Shown: positions 18,667 to 28,080 of the stretch, piece by piece
Numbering within the stretch: position 1 is the stretch's first letter
Layout: every line of letters starts with the position of its first letter
Assembly (NCBI GenBank): GCA_020723015.1
Contig: DYJR01000003.1
Span: forward strand, 20,269-55,310
Length of the DNA stretch: 35,042 nucleotides
Direction of reading: 5' to 3'
Source: Arcobacter nitrofigilis
Lineage (GTDB): Bacteria; Campylobacterota; Campylobacteria; Campylobacterales; Arcobacteraceae
Program-made: the position numbers and the translations under genes
The notes under the pieces: generated by a model
What the model saw: the letters and a program-made list of their open reading frames with translations, nothing else
Database searches by the model: none
What the model was told of the DNA's origin: nothing

Positions 18667-19944
18667 TTACCTAAGTGTTTTTAATAAATCCTCAAAATTA
18701 GGGAAAGAGGTCATAATACACTCGGTATCTTCTATTGTCATTCCACATAATAATCCGGCTATTGCAAAGCTCATAGCTATCCTATGATCACCGTGACTAT
18801 CTATGGTAGCACTGTTTAATTTACTTCCGGTTATTGTATAACCGTCTTCAAATTCGCTACATTCTATACCGCATTTTTTTAAGTTCGTTATAACGGATGT
18901 TATTCTATCAGACTCTTTTACACGAAGTTCTTTTGCATTTTTCACAGTACTAGTCCCTTTTGCTACCGCCATTGCGATAGAAAGAGCAGGAAGTTCATCT
19001 ATAAGCCACGCAATATTTTCACTAACCTCTATACCGTTTAGTTCATTATTTGAAATCACTATATCGCCTATAGGTTCATATACGTTTGTATGTTCTATAA
19101 ATTCTACTTTAGCACCCATTTTTTGTAACATCTTATAGGCTTCAACACGGGTTTGATTTAACGTTACGTTTTTTATAGTTACCTTTGCGTTAGGTACAAT
19201 TGCAGCGGCAACAGCAAAGAAAAATCCGCTAGACGGGTCAGCCGGAACCGTAATATCAAGAGGTTTTAGAGGAGCTGTTATAGGGTGTATTTCTATCCAA
19301 CCGTCACTATTAGTTTTGACTGTAGCACCCATACCGTTTAACATTCTCTCCGTATGGTCACGACTCAGTTTTTCCTCTTTGTAGTAGCAAATACCGTCAG
19401 CTTTTAGGGCAGCTAAAATAAGAGCAGATTTAACTTGCGCCGAATCTATAGGAGATTCGTATTTAAATGATTTTAGAGAGCTACCACGTATATGTAGAGG
19501 GGCTTTGTTGCCGTGTTCTACACCGTCTATTTTTGCACCGATACTTATAAGTGGTTTTGTTACCCTTGCCATAGGACGATTACGTAGATATTTATCTCCC
19601 GTAAGTACAAAAGAACCGTTAAATGCACTTAAAAGACCGCAAAATAGCCTCATACCCGTACCGCTATTACCGCAATCAAGTACATCATTCGGCTCTTTCG
19701 GTTTTTGTGGAGGAGTTAATATAAAATCAGCTTTACCTATTTGTTCCACTTCAACACCGAAGCTTTTTACTATATTAAGCGTATTGAGCGTATCTTCAGC
19801 CATTAAAAAGTTTTTTATACGGCTTTGTTCGTTGCTCAGTAAGCTAAACATAGCACATCTGTGTGAAATAGATTTATCGCTAGCGATATCGCTTATAGTC
19901 GTGTCAAAAGGTTTTTGTATAGGTGTGACTTCTAAAGTTTTCAT
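18667..19944 (-). CDS. aroA: 3-phosphoshikimate 1-carboxyvinyltransferase (EPSP synthase)
   Basis: AroA transfers the enolpyruvyl group from PEP to shikimate 3-phosphate, the sixth step to chorismate. The length of 425 residues is normal. Visible motifs are SDKSISHR (22-29), GNSGTGMRL (92-100), RNRPM (121-125) and LRVKESDRI in the C-terminal half. The second glycine of the PEP loop is kept (GNSGT, not GNAAT). Its ATG overlaps the pheT stop (TAATG), so it is translated from the pheST message. Confidence 0.96.
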   Translation of the reverse strand: MKTLEVTPIQKPFDTTISDIASDKSISHRCAMFSLLSNEQSRIKNFLMAEDTLNTLNIVKSFGVEVEQIGKADFILTPPQKPKEPNDVLDCGNSGTGMRLFCGLLSAFNGSFVLTGDKYLRNRPMARVTKPLISIGAKIDGVEHGNKAPLHIRGSSLKSFKYESPIDSAQVKSALILAALKADGICYYKEEKLSRDHTERMLNGMGATVKTNSDGWIEIHPITAPLKPLDITVPADPSSGFFFAVAAAIVPNAKVTIKNVTLNQTRVEAYKMLQKMGAKVEFIEHTNVYEPIGDIVISNNELNGIEVSENIAWLIDELPALSIAMAVAKGTSTVKNAKELRVKESDRITSVITNLKKCGIECSEFEDGYTITGSKLNSATIDSHGDHRIAMSFAIAGLLCGMTIEDTECIMTSFPNFEDLLKTLR

Positions 19945-22262
19945 TATCTTAATCCTATGTTTAACTTCTCATTTAAGCCTTTTAAAATTTGATCCATAAT
20001 AGCCGTTATATCTTCTTCAGCCAAAGTTTTTTCATGTGATTGAATATAAAATCTTACGGTCAAACTCTCATTATCACCAAGTTTTTCATCACTATAAATA
20101 TCTACTAGATTAAACTGCACTAGTTCCGGTATTTTTAAATCATTGATTACGCTTTTGATAAATTTATATTCCATACTTTTTGGAACGACAAGACTTAAAT
20201 CTCTAGAAATTCCTTGGAATTTAGATATGGCACTTGCTAGTTTTAATTCGTCTTTGATAAGTGAGAAATCTATCTCTGCTATGAAAGTATCATTTAAATC
20301 AAATTCTGAGGCTACGACAGGGTGTAGCTTATAAATTTCACCTATAGACTCCGAATCTATTATTATTTTTGCACATTGATAAGGGTGGGCAAATTTATGT
20401 GAAGCTTGATGGTCTTGTAGCTCAAAATTGCCTATGATAGACGATACGTATCCTGCAAATTCAAAGAATGTGATATTTGAAGGCTTACCGTGATTTGCAA
20501 CGGTTTCATTATCTTTTTTACCGCTAAAAAGTATGCATAATTTTGAACTCTCTTTTCTGTTAGAATCAAATACGGAACCTATCTCAAATAACGGTATTCT
20601 ATCAAAGCCGTTTTTGACATTGTGTGATGCCGATAATACTAGATTTAAAGCCATAGTCGATCTAAATGTATTGAGTTCGTTTGTAATAGGATTTAATATA
20701 TCCATTTTTTCGCTAACCGTTGCAAAGCCGTATTTTTCAAGAAGTTCACGTGAGCTAAAAATATATGTAATAGTTTCAAAAAAACCGTTACTTACTGCTC
20801 TTGCTCTTATATTATTGAGCTTATTCAACATATTAGAAGTAGAGTTGGTTCTATTTACTTCATCTATTGCTAGAGGTTTCGCTTGTATATTATCTATACC
20901 TATGATTCTTACTATCTCTTCCGTTACGTCTGCGATATTTTTTATATCATGTCTAAAGGCAGGAATGGTAACGTTTATGGTATTCGAACTGTGGTCTTTT
21001 AGCTCAAAACCAAGAGATTTTAGTATTTTTTCTATTTGAGCTTTACTAATCTCTTGACCGATAATAGAGCTTATTTTAGATGAGCTTATATCCAGTGAGT
21101 GTTTCTCAGGCTCGGTTATGAAGAATTCCGTTCCTTTGTAGATTTTTGCTTGATATTTAGATAATAATGAAACAAATGAGTCAATACCGAAATTTAAATT
21201 AGGTTCACTACCGCGTGAAACTCTATAAAAAGGGTCTTTATTGGTTTTTACTTTTGTTTCAAATACTTGCTTTGCAATCATATCAGGATTTACGTAGCTA
21301 GCTTCAATTAGTATTTTGTTAGATTTTAATTCACAATTACCTTTATCTATCCCTATAGTAGAGAGCTTCTCTTTTGAATACATTGAATCGAAGCCGTTTT
21401 CGTCTTTGTTAAGATTAAAAAGTGCTAGATTATTTGAATCAATCTCTGCATTGTCTAAATCATAAACGTTAAGGATTACACCACTTTCATAAGTTGCATA
21501 ATTTATAGTGTCTTTTATGTTATCACCGCTAAATTCATCTACAAAAGCTAGTCTTAATTTATGTAGTAAAGGTAAAGTAAAATCGGTAATATCTGCGACT
21601 TTATAAAGCAAAGAACTCTCTATTTTGGAGTCACAGTTTATAACAACTGTTTGACCTATGCTTAATTCATGTTCGTTGATTTGTAACTCTTTAGCCGTTA
21701 TTTGTAGGTTGTAGTAGGCACTAAGTTCTCTTACGATACCGTGTATGCTTAGACAGTCACCTCTATTTGGTGTTAAGTCAATCTCTATTACATCATCGTT
21801 TAAATATGGTATTTGGGTAAGCGGAGTTCCTGCTTTTAACTCACCGAATGATTCGTCAAGTTCTAGTATTCCGTCATTGATTTTTGGAAGACCTAATTCG
21901 GTAGAAGAACAAATCATACCCGAACTTTCTACACCCCTTAGTTTTGCATCTTTGATTGTAAGGTCACCTATTTTTGCACCTACTAAAGCTATGGGAACGA
22001 ATAAATCGGCTCTTACGTTTTTTGCACCGCAAACTATTTGAAGGATTTTATCACCTACATCTACACGACAAACGCTTAGTTTATCGGCATCTGGATGCTT
22101 TTCACAGTTTAATACTTTCCCTACGACCGTCATTTCCGGCATTTTATAGTTTGTAAGTCCACCTATTTCAAGTCCTACGGATGTTAGAGTTGTACATAAC
22201 TCATCTGTGGTAATATCTTTAATATTTATAAATTCGTTTAACCATTCTCTTGTAACTATCAT
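19944..22262 (-). CDS. pheT: Phenylalanyl-tRNA synthetase beta chain
   Basis: PheT forms the alpha2-beta2 enzyme with PheS. The 772 residues start with an EMAP-like tRNA-binding OB fold (about 40-150, including [15 protein letters not shown]). B3/B4 editing and B5 regions follow in the middle, then a catalytic-like domain, and an FDX-ACB anticodon domain at about 680-772. The ATG overlaps the pheS stop by 4 bases (ATGA), as is usual for this pair. Confidence 0.96.
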   Translation of the reverse strand: MIVTREWLNEFINIKDITTDELCTTLTSVGLEIGGLTNYKMPEMTVVGKVLNCEKHPDADKLSVCRVDVGDKILQIVCGAKNVRADLFVPIALVGAKIGDLTIKDAKLRGVESSGMICSSTELGLPKINDGILELDESFGELKAGTPLTQIPYLNDDVIEIDLTPNRGDCLSIHGIVRELSAYYNLQITAKELQINEHELSIGQTVVINCDSKIESSLLYKVADITDFTLPLLHKLRLAFVDEFSGDNIKDTINYATYESGVILNVYDLDNAEIDSNNLALFNLNKDENGFDSMYSKEKLSTIGIDKGNCELKSNKILIEASYVNPDMIAKQVFETKVKTNKDPFYRVSRGSEPNLNFGIDSFVSLLSKYQAKIYKGTEFFITEPEKHSLDISSSKISSIIGQEISKAQIEKILKSLGFELKDHSSNTINVTIPAFRHDIKNIADVTEEIVRIIGIDNIQAKPLAIDEVNRTNSTSNMLNKLNNIRARAVSNGFFETITYIFSSRELLEKYGFATVSEKMDILNPITNELNTFRSTMALNLVLSASHNVKNGFDRIPLFEIGSVFDSNRKESSKLCILFSGKKDNETVANHGKPSNITFFEFAGYVSSIIGNFELQDHQASHKFAHPYQCAKIIIDSESIGEIYKLHPVVASEFDLNDTFIAEIDFSLIKDELKLASAISKFQGISRDLSLVVPKSMEYKFIKSVINDLKIPELVQFNLVDIYSDEKLGDNESLTVRFYIQSHEKTLAEEDITAIMDQILKGLNEKLNIGLR

Positions 22263-23254
22263 TTAAACTGTCCTAATAATCTCAAATCACTCTCAAATAA
22301 AGATCTCAAATCTCCGATTTTATGTATAAGCATCGCAAATCTCTCAACGCCTAGACCAAAAGCATAACCGCTTACGTTTTCATAACCTACGGCTTTAAAT
22401 ACGTTTTCGTCCACTATACCGCAACCTAGAACTTCTAGCCAACCGGTGTGTGAACATACTCTACATCCGTCACCGCCACAGAAGATACAGCTTATATCAA
22501 CCTCTGCACTCGGTTCGGTAAACGGGAAGAAACTTGGACGAAACCTTACTTCTACGTTTCCAAACATATGTTGTAGAAATTCCGTCAAAACATGTTTTAA
22601 ATTTGCAAAAGATATTTTATCGCTACTATCAACCACCAGACCCTCTATCTGGTTGAACATAGGTGTGTGGGTAAGGTCAAAATCTCTTCTGAAAACACGT
22701 CCCGGAGCAATCATTCTAATAGGTGGTTTTTGACTCATCATTGTTCTTATTTGAACAGGGCTTGTATGAGTTCTTAGTAACATCATATCTTTACAGTAAA
22801 ATGTATCTTGCATATCCCTTGCAGGGTGGTATTTAGGAAGGTTTAAAGCTTCAAAGTTATGAAAATCATCTTCAACCATCGGTCCTATTTCAACGGCAAA
22901 GTTTAGGTTTTGAAAATATTTTATGATTCTATCCATTGTATAGGCAACAGGGTGGTAAGCTCCTATATTTGCACCGTTTGAGTCGAATCTTGTTACATCT
23001 ATTTTATCCGCTAGAAGTGTTTTTTCAAGTTCTTTCGCATCAAGCTCGGCTTTTTTTATTTCAAGGGCTTTTGTTAAAACATCTCTTTGTTCATTGAGAT
23101 TTTGTGCAAACTCTTTTTTTTGCTCATTCGGTATCTCTTTGAGTCTTGCAAACTCTAACGTAAGCAACCCTTTTTTTCCGAACAAATCAACTCTAATTGT
23201 TTCTAATTCATCAATATTTGAAGTTTTGTAAATCTTATCTAACCATTCTTGCAA
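22259..23254 (-). CDS. pheS: Phenylalanyl-tRNA synthetase alpha chain
   Basis: PheS is the catalytic class II subunit, 331 residues long. Motif 2 reads [21 protein letters not shown] split around residue 210, and motif 3 is [11 protein letters not shown] near 300. Between them is a four-cysteine insert ([12 protein letters not shown]), a known feature of many PheS proteins that may bind zinc. The N-terminal coiled coil for tRNA binding is at about 1-90. The start is TTG, supported by GGAG 7 bases upstream and a -10 box at 23282-23287. It heads the long leftward block. Confidence 0.95.
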   Translation of the reverse strand: MQEWLDKIYKTSNIDELETIRVDLFGKKGLLTLEFARLKEIPNEQKKEFAQNLNEQRDVLTKALEIKKAELDAKELEKTLLADKIDVTRFDSNGANIGAYHPVAYTMDRIIKYFQNLNFAVEIGPMVEDDFHNFEALNLPKYHPARDMQDTFYCKDMMLLRTHTSPVQIRTMMSQKPPIRMIAPGRVFRRDFDLTHTPMFNQIEGLVVDSSDKISFANLKHVLTEFLQHMFGNVEVRFRPSFFPFTEPSAEVDISCIFCGGDGCRVCSHTGWLEVLGCGIVDENVFKAVGYENVSGYAFGLGVERFAMLIHKIGDLRSLFESDLRLLGQFK

Positions 23255-23281
23255 TGTAATACTCCGTCTTAAAAGTGCGAT

Positions 23282-23287
23282 ATTGTA
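23282..23287 (-). promoter_or_regulatory. -10 box for pheS
   Basis: The minus strand reads GGATACAAT here, about 28 bases before the TTG start. It is divergent from the promoter of the HIT gene 25 bases away. Confidence 0.6.
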
Positions 23288-23311
23288 TCCAAAATTTTAT
23301 TAGAAATAGGT

Positions 23312-23317
23312 TATAAT
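23312..23317 (+). promoter_or_regulatory. -10 box for the HIT-aguAB operon
   Basis: TATAAT in GGTTATAATAAAC. The leader to the ATG at 23427 would be about 100 bases and would carry the heptanucleotide array at 23331-23365 in the RNA. Confidence 0.55.
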
Positions 23318-23330
23318 AAACAAAATAATA

Positions 23331-23365
23331 GGGTTAAGGGTTCAGAGTTAAGGGTTTGGAATTCA
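23331..23365. repeat. Degenerate heptanucleotide repeat, five units
   Basis: Five consecutive 7-base units start at 23331, 23338, 23345, 23352 and 23359. They vary around GGGTTAA (for example GGGTTCA, GAGTTAA, GGGTTTG). They lie in the predicted leader of the HIT-aguAB message. No frame is open through them. Confidence 0.65.
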
Positions 23366-23426
23366 GAAAAAGTTCACATATAAGCCTACTTTAACCTTTA
23401 AATTTTAGTAAAAAAAAGGAATAACC

Positions 23427-23753
23427 ATGTGTGTATTTTGTGCTATAGCAGAGGGTAAAATCCCTTCAAAAAAAATATTAGAGAGCGATAAATTTTTGGC
23501 ATTTTATGATATCAACCCACAAGCAAAAGTTCATGCTTTGGTAATTCCAAAAGAGCATTTCAAAGACTTCAATGACGTTACACCTTCGGTAATGGCTGAG
23601 ATGACTACTTTTATGCAAGAAGTAGTATCTGTTTTGGGTGTAAAAAATAGCGGTTATAGAATGATTACGAATATCGGTGTTGATGGTGGACAAGAAGTTC
23701 CGCATATCCATTTTCATATTTTAGCGGGAGAAAAACTTGGAAAACTTGTCTAA
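23427..23753 (+). CDS. HIT-family nucleotide-binding protein (HinT-like)
   Basis: A 108-residue histidine triad protein, likely a purine nucleoside phosphoramidase or similar nucleotidyl hydrolase; the natural substrate is unknown. The triad is HIHFH at 93-97 (His93, His95, His97). The N-terminal MCVFCAI with Cys2 and Cys5, together with His44, matches the zinc-binding form. The ATG follows AAAAAAGGA. Its last 17 bases overlap the start of aguA, so the two are translationally coupled; I know of no biochemical link between them. Confidence 0.92.
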   Translation: MCVFCAIAEGKIPSKKILESDKFLAFYDINPQAKVHALVIPKEHFKDFNDVTPSVMAEMTTFMQEVVSVLGVKNSGYRMITNIGVDGGQEVPHIHFHILAGEKLGKLV

Positions 23754-24720
23754 CAAAAGATTACCGGCAGAGTGGGAAGCTCAAGAGTTTGTTCAGCTTA
23801 TGTTCCCACACTCAAATAGCGACTGGGGGCAGTATCTTGATGAAATGATACCTGTTTTTGAACAAATCGCTATAAACATAGCTAAATACCAACCTTGTAT
23901 TGTATGCTATATGGAAGATGATACAATCAAAAATATTAAAAATATAGACAATATACTGCTCAAAAAAGTTGAGTCAAATGATACTTGGTGTAGGGATTTC
24001 GGCGGTATTACTATAGAAAACAACGGCAAAATAGAGGTTCTTGATTATATTTTCAACGGTTGGGGAAATAAATTTGACGCTTCAAAAGACAATCTACTTA
24101 CAAAACAATTATTTCAAGATGTAAAAAGCTACGACTTTGTTTTAGAAGGCGGTAGTATAGACTCAAACGGTAACGGTGTTATTCTTACGACTACCAATTG
24201 TCTTTTGGAAGAAAATAGAAATCCAAGTTTTACAAAAGATGAAATCACCCAAAGACTAAAAGATGATTTGGGTTTAAGTGAAGTTATTTGGATAGAAAAC
24301 GGATTTTTAGAAGGCGATGATACGGATTCTCATATCGATATGTTGGTGAGGTTTACCGATGCTAATACGATAGTGTATCAATCTTGCGATGATAAGGATG
24401 ATATACATTATGAAGCATTAAAAGCTATGGAAGACGAAATTAAAAAATTGCCTTTTAAATGCGTAGCACTACCTTGGATAAGTGCAAAATATTATGATGA
24501 TGAAAGATTACCTGCTAGTTATGCAAACTTTTTGGTTATAAACGGTGCGGTATTAGTACCTATTTATAACGATAAAAGTGATAAAAAGGCTTTGGATTTG
24601 TTTACGGAGTTATTTCCAAATCGTGATATAATAGGAATTGATTGTTCTAAGATAATAAGACAACACGGAAGTTTGCATTGTTGTACTATGCAGTACCCAA
24701 AGGGAACTAGATTAAAGTAA
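23737..24720 (+). CDS. aguA: Agmatine deiminase AguA
   Basis: AguA hydrolyses agmatine to N-carbamoylputrescine and ammonia. The 327-residue protein belongs to the guanidino-group-modifying family. Family residues are visible: WCRDFGG at 84-90, EGGS at 137-140, SHIDMLVRF at 198-206, and the catalytic cysteine in HGSLHC at about 315. The start is TTG within the end of the HIT gene, supported by GGGAG six bases upstream. The next gene encodes the following enzyme, which strengthens the call over a peptidyl-arginine deiminase. Confidence 0.93.
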   Translation: MENLSNKRLPAEWEAQEFVQLMFPHSNSDWGQYLDEMIPVFEQIAINIAKYQPCIVCYMEDDTIKNIKNIDNILLKKVESNDTWCRDFGGITIENNGKIEVLDYIFNGWGNKFDASKDNLLTKQLFQDVKSYDFVLEGGSIDSNGNGVILTTTNCLLEENRNPSFTKDEITQRLKDDLGLSEVIWIENGFLEGDDTDSHIDMLVRFTDANTIVYQSCDDKDDIHYEALKAMEDEIKKLPFKCVALPWISAKYYDDERLPASYANFLVINGAVLVPIYNDKSDKKALDLFTELFPNRDIIGIDCSKIIRQHGSLHCCTMQYPKGTRLK

Positions 24721-24754
24721 AATCTAATATCTAAAAAGTAAAAAAGGATAATAT

Positions 24755-25648
24755 ATGGCAAATAACAATTCACTACTCAAAACTGCACTTATTCAACAAA
24801 AATTTCATGGCTCAAAAGAGGCTACCATAGCCGTAACCTCTTCTTTGGTAGCAGAGGCTGCAAAGGGTGGGGCGAAGCTTGTAGTACTGCAAGAGTTGCA
24901 TCAAACAGAGTATTTTTGTCAAAGTGAAAATACTGAATTTTGCTCTTATGCAAACAGCTTTGAAGAAGACGTAAAATACTGGTCAAATGTAGCAAAGCAG
25001 AACAATGTAGTATTGGTAAGTTCACTTTTTGAGGCACGAGCACCTGGGCTTTATCACAATACGGCAGTAGTATTTGAGTGTGACGGAAGTGTGGCTGGAA
25101 AATATAGAAAAATGCATATTCCCGATGATCCTGGGTTTTATGAAAAGTTTTATTTTACACCGGGTGATCTTGGATTTGAGCCTATAACTACAAGTGTCGG
25201 TAAGCTTGGTGTTTTGGTATGTTGGGATCAGTGGTATCCGGAAGCGGCGCGACTTATGGCTTTAAGAGGTGCGGAGATACTTATATACCCTACTGCTATA
25301 GGTTGGTTTGACGGTGATACTACTGAAGAAAAAGATAGACAACTAAACGCTTGGATTACTATCCAAAGGTCACATGCGGTAGCAAACGGCTTACCCGTAA
25401 TTTCGGTAAATCGTGTAGGATTTGAAAAAGATAGTACAGGAGTACTTGACGGAATTAGATTTTGGGGTAATTCATTTGTTTGCGGACCTCAGGGTGAGTC
25501 TTTGGTGCATGCAAATAGCGAAGACGAAAAAGTAATATTCGTGGAGATAGATAAACAAAGAACTACGGATGTAAGAAGAATATGGCCTTTTTTAAGGGAT
25601 AGAAGAATAGAAAACTACTCAGGGCTTACAAAAAGATATTTGGATTAA
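24755..25648 (+). CDS. aguB: N-carbamoylputrescine amidase AguB
   Basis: AguB is a carbon-nitrogen hydrolase (nitrilase superfamily) that cuts N-carbamoylputrescine to putrescine, CO2 and ammonia. The catalytic Glu47 (LQELHQTEYF), Lys119 (YRKMHIPDDP) and Cys156 (LVCWDQWYPEAAR) are all present. The length of 297 residues fits. The ATG follows AAAAAGGA, 34 bases after aguA. With agmatine from an arginine decarboxylase encoded elsewhere, the pair would complete putrescine synthesis. Confidence 0.95.
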   Translation: MANNNSLLKTALIQQKFHGSKEATIAVTSSLVAEAAKGGAKLVVLQELHQTEYFCQSENTEFCSYANSFEEDVKYWSNVAKQNNVVLVSSLFEARAPGLYHNTAVVFECDGSVAGKYRKMHIPDDPGFYEKFYFTPGDLGFEPITTSVGKLGVLVCWDQWYPEAARLMALRGAEILIYPTAIGWFDGDTTEEKDRQLNAWITIQRSHAVANGLPVISVNRVGFEKDSTGVLDGIRFWGNSFVCGPQGESLVHANSEDEKVIFVEIDKQRTTDVRRIWPFLRDRRIENYSGLTKRYLD

Positions 25649-25661
25649 TCGGCATAAGCCG

Positions 25662-27193
25662 TTAGTCCATAACGATACAGTTTCTACCGCTTTGTTTTGC
25701 TTTATATAAGTTTTCGTCGGCTCTTTTTAGTAAAGTGTCTTTTGTATCTTCTTGTGTTGCTACTGCTACACCGAAGCTACTACTTATAAAACCTACTTTT
25801 GTAAAGTTGAATTGTGTTATAGCATTTTTTAGTTTGTTAGTTAGTAGTTGTAAATGTTTATTATTTTTATCTTTGACTAAAATAATAAACTCTTCACCAC
25901 CCTATCTATATATCATATCATTGCCTCTTAAAGTTTGTTTGATTGTATTTGAAAATTCTTCTAATACAATATCTCCTATATCATGACCGTAAGTATCGTT
26001 AACGTGCTTGAAATGATCTATATCGAATAAAATAAAACTATAATTTTGGAGCTCATCTTCTTCGATTATTTTTGATATGTCATAATTGAATTTTACCCTT
26101 GTATATACTTTTGTTAATGAATCAATATATGCTTTTTCATAAACTTATTTTTTTCATCAAAAAAGTACCTTAGCATATACATCATAAATAAAGATATAAA
26201 GAGAATATGGGAGAAAAATAGAAATAAGTAGTAAGCTTTTTGTTCCTGATAGATAGAATCATCTTCCATATAAGACACTACGTATGTGTTAACTGTTTTA
26301 TTAAAATCGCTTACAGGTAGAAAAGTTATTATATAATGTTTATTGCTTAGTTTTAAAGATTTTACAAAAGCTTTTTTAGTTTGCAAATCACGTTCTATAT
26401 AGATATTTTTTAGTTCTTTGTCTATATTTTCAAGTTGAATTTTATTGATATATCTATTATTTGTTTTAATAGAATTTTCTTCATAGAAGAAATTGCTGAT
26501 TGTTGACGGTTTATAATATTTATTGATTAATTCAGGGAATACTTTACTATTTACGTACTCTTTGGTTATCAGTAATTTGAATTCTAACGGGAAGTTTTTA
26601 TGTAAAGTAGTACTAAAAGTATCAAAAGAGTTTAAAAGCTCAACTGTTCCGTAAAATTCACCATCTAGTATTATAGGAAAAACATTTCTAAAACCGTTTA
26701 ATATTTTACCCTCTTCAAATCCGAATTGAGGTTTTTTTGTTTTATTTGCTTCAAAGATAGTAGCTCTAAAAGGAAACAAATTATCACCGTAGTTTTCTAC
26801 TGAATGAAACCTCAAAAAACTATTACCGACCTTATCGTGAAAATGAAGTTGTCTGAAACCATGATTCGTTAGTCTATCATAAGTAGGCTTGAGTATAGTG
26901 AGTAGTTTATTTCTTAACTCTTTTTGCTTTGTCTCGTTGTTTGTATTTATATCAATAAGAATAGATTTAATATTTTCGTTGTTTAAAATTTCATCTATAA
27001 CAATGGTAGAAGTTGTAGAATAAAAACTTATTACTGATTTTAACTGTGTATTGAGCCTTTTAATATATCTATCTTTTATATCTTGTATATTATAGTCTTT
27101 ATTATATGTAAGTGCCGATACCAAAACGACTTCTAATAAGATGAACAACAAGATAAAGTACATATTTTTCAAGTTAAACATTTTTGATTTCAT
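25662..27193 (-). pseudogene. Broken membrane sensor-diguanylate cyclase
   Basis: The leftward gene encoded a membrane sensor with a GGDEF domain. The intact first part (27193 to 26114, 359 residues) has membrane segments at about 11-30 and 318-345 around a periplasmic domain of Cache-like size. The GGDEF frame resumes one base out of phase near 26141-26143; restoring one base in an A-run there (T-run on the coding strand) would join the frames. It continues with AYIDSLTKVYTR, DIDHFKHVNDTYGHD and, after an in-frame TAG at 25902-25904, GGEEF. The stop replaces the tyrosine of RYGGEEF. The frame ends at 25662 with SGRNCIVMD. An RGND I-site is kept. The ATG at 27193 has AAGGA five bases before it. 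Two lesions argue for decay, although one could be a read error. Confidence 0.85.
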
Positions 27194-27212
27194 TTTTGTC
27201 CTTATAATGAAT

Positions 27213-27218
27213 ATTATA
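27213..27218 (-). promoter_or_regulatory. Possible -10 box for the sensor-cyclase pseudogene
   Basis: The minus strand reads TATAAT in GTTATAATATTC, 20 bases before the ATG, which would leave a very short leader. The box is intact although the gene is broken. Confidence 0.4.
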
Positions 27219-27271
27219 ACATAAAAAGTCAAAAACAATAAATACATATCCTTTATTTTTGGTTTTTATGT

Positions 27272-27277
27272 TATAAT
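27272..27277 (+). promoter_or_regulatory. -10 box for nadE
   Basis: TATAAT in ATGTTATAATCTAAC, about 30 bases before the nadE ATG, preceded by a T-rich track. AGGAAAAGG is the ribosome site. Confidence 0.65.
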
Positions 27278-27307
27278 CTAACACAAAAAATAGGAAAAGG
27301 TATTGTT

Positions 27308-28063
27308 ATGAATTGGGAGCTTTTAAAACAACAACTTGTAGAATTTTTGAAAAGTGAAGTAAACAAAGCAGGGTTAAACAATGTGGTCGTAGGACTCAGC
27401 GGAGGACTAGATAGTGCCGTAGTAGCAGTTCTTTGTAAAGAAGCATTCGGCGATAACGTACATTGTGTTCTGATGCCTTCACACTATTCAAGTACGGCTA
27501 GTGTCGAGCATGCAAAAGAGCTTTGCGATAAGTTTAATTTATCTTATGAATTAGTAAGTATTGCACCTATGGTTCAAGCTTATGAGAGTTATATGGATGG
27601 GGATAAACTAAGAATAGGTAATTTTAGCGCAAGGATGAGAATGTCCGTTTTGTATGATATTTCTGCAAAACATAAAGCATTGGTTGTAGGTACTAGTAAT
27701 AAAAGTGAAATATTGTTAGGTTACGGAACAATTTTCGGGGATACGGCATGTGCAATCAATCCTATAGGTGAGCTTTACAAAAGTGATGAGTTTGAGTTTG
27801 CTAGATATTTAGGGATACCTGATAGTATTATATCAAAACGTCCAAGTGCCGATTTATGGGAAGGTCAAGCCGATGAAGATGAGCTTGGATTTACTTACAA
27901 AGAACTTGACACGGTACTAAAAGAGATTTTTGAAAAAAATAAAACAAAAGAAGATTTGTATAAAGATGGTTTTAGCCAAAAGATTGTAGAATTTGTCTTG
28001 TTCAGATATAATTCAAATGAATTTAAAAGAAGATTGCCTAAAATAGCACAAATAAATATTTGA
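27308..28063 (+). CDS. nadE: NH3-dependent NAD synthetase NadE
   Basis: NadE amidates nicotinate adenine dinucleotide to NAD using ATP, the final step of the pathway begun by NadA and NadC at the left of the window. The 251 residues form only the synthetase domain with no glutaminase, so ammonia is the donor. The ATP pyrophosphatase loop SGGLDSA is at 31-37, and GTSNKSEILLGYGTIFGD and RPSADLWEGQADEDELG follow. It leads a unit with the DegT-like gene (17 bases on) and lpxK. Confidence 0.95.
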   Translation: MNWELLKQQLVEFLKSEVNKAGLNNVVVGLSGGLDSAVVAVLCKEAFGDNVHCVLMPSHYSSTASVEHAKELCDKFNLSYELVSIAPMVQAYESYMDGDKLRIGNFSARMRMSVLYDISAKHKALVVGTSNKSEILLGYGTIFGDTACAINPIGELYKSDEFEFARYLGIPDSIISKRPSADLWEGQADEDELGFTYKELDTVLKEIFEKNKTKEDLYKDGFSQKIVEFVLFRYNSNEFKRRLPKIAQINI

Positions 28064-28080
28064 GGGTTACGGAGTAAAAT

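Noticed and set aside
19505-19999. A 164-residue plus-strand frame across aroA and the pheT end
   Set aside because: It is antisense to two well-conserved genes, with no initiation signals and no family resemblance.
22446-22520. Four-cysteine insert in PheS as a novel zinc finger
   Set aside because: The same kind of insert is familiar in PheS of Firmicutes and other bacteria, so it is not new.
25902-25904. Read-through or recoding of the TAG in the pseudogene
   Set aside because: There is no sign of a pyrrolysine or other recoding signal, and the separate frameshift upstream would still prevent a full product.
25735-25986. An 83-residue plus-strand frame after aguB
   Set aside because: The minus strand here encodes a clear though broken GGDEF domain; the plus frame is its complement.
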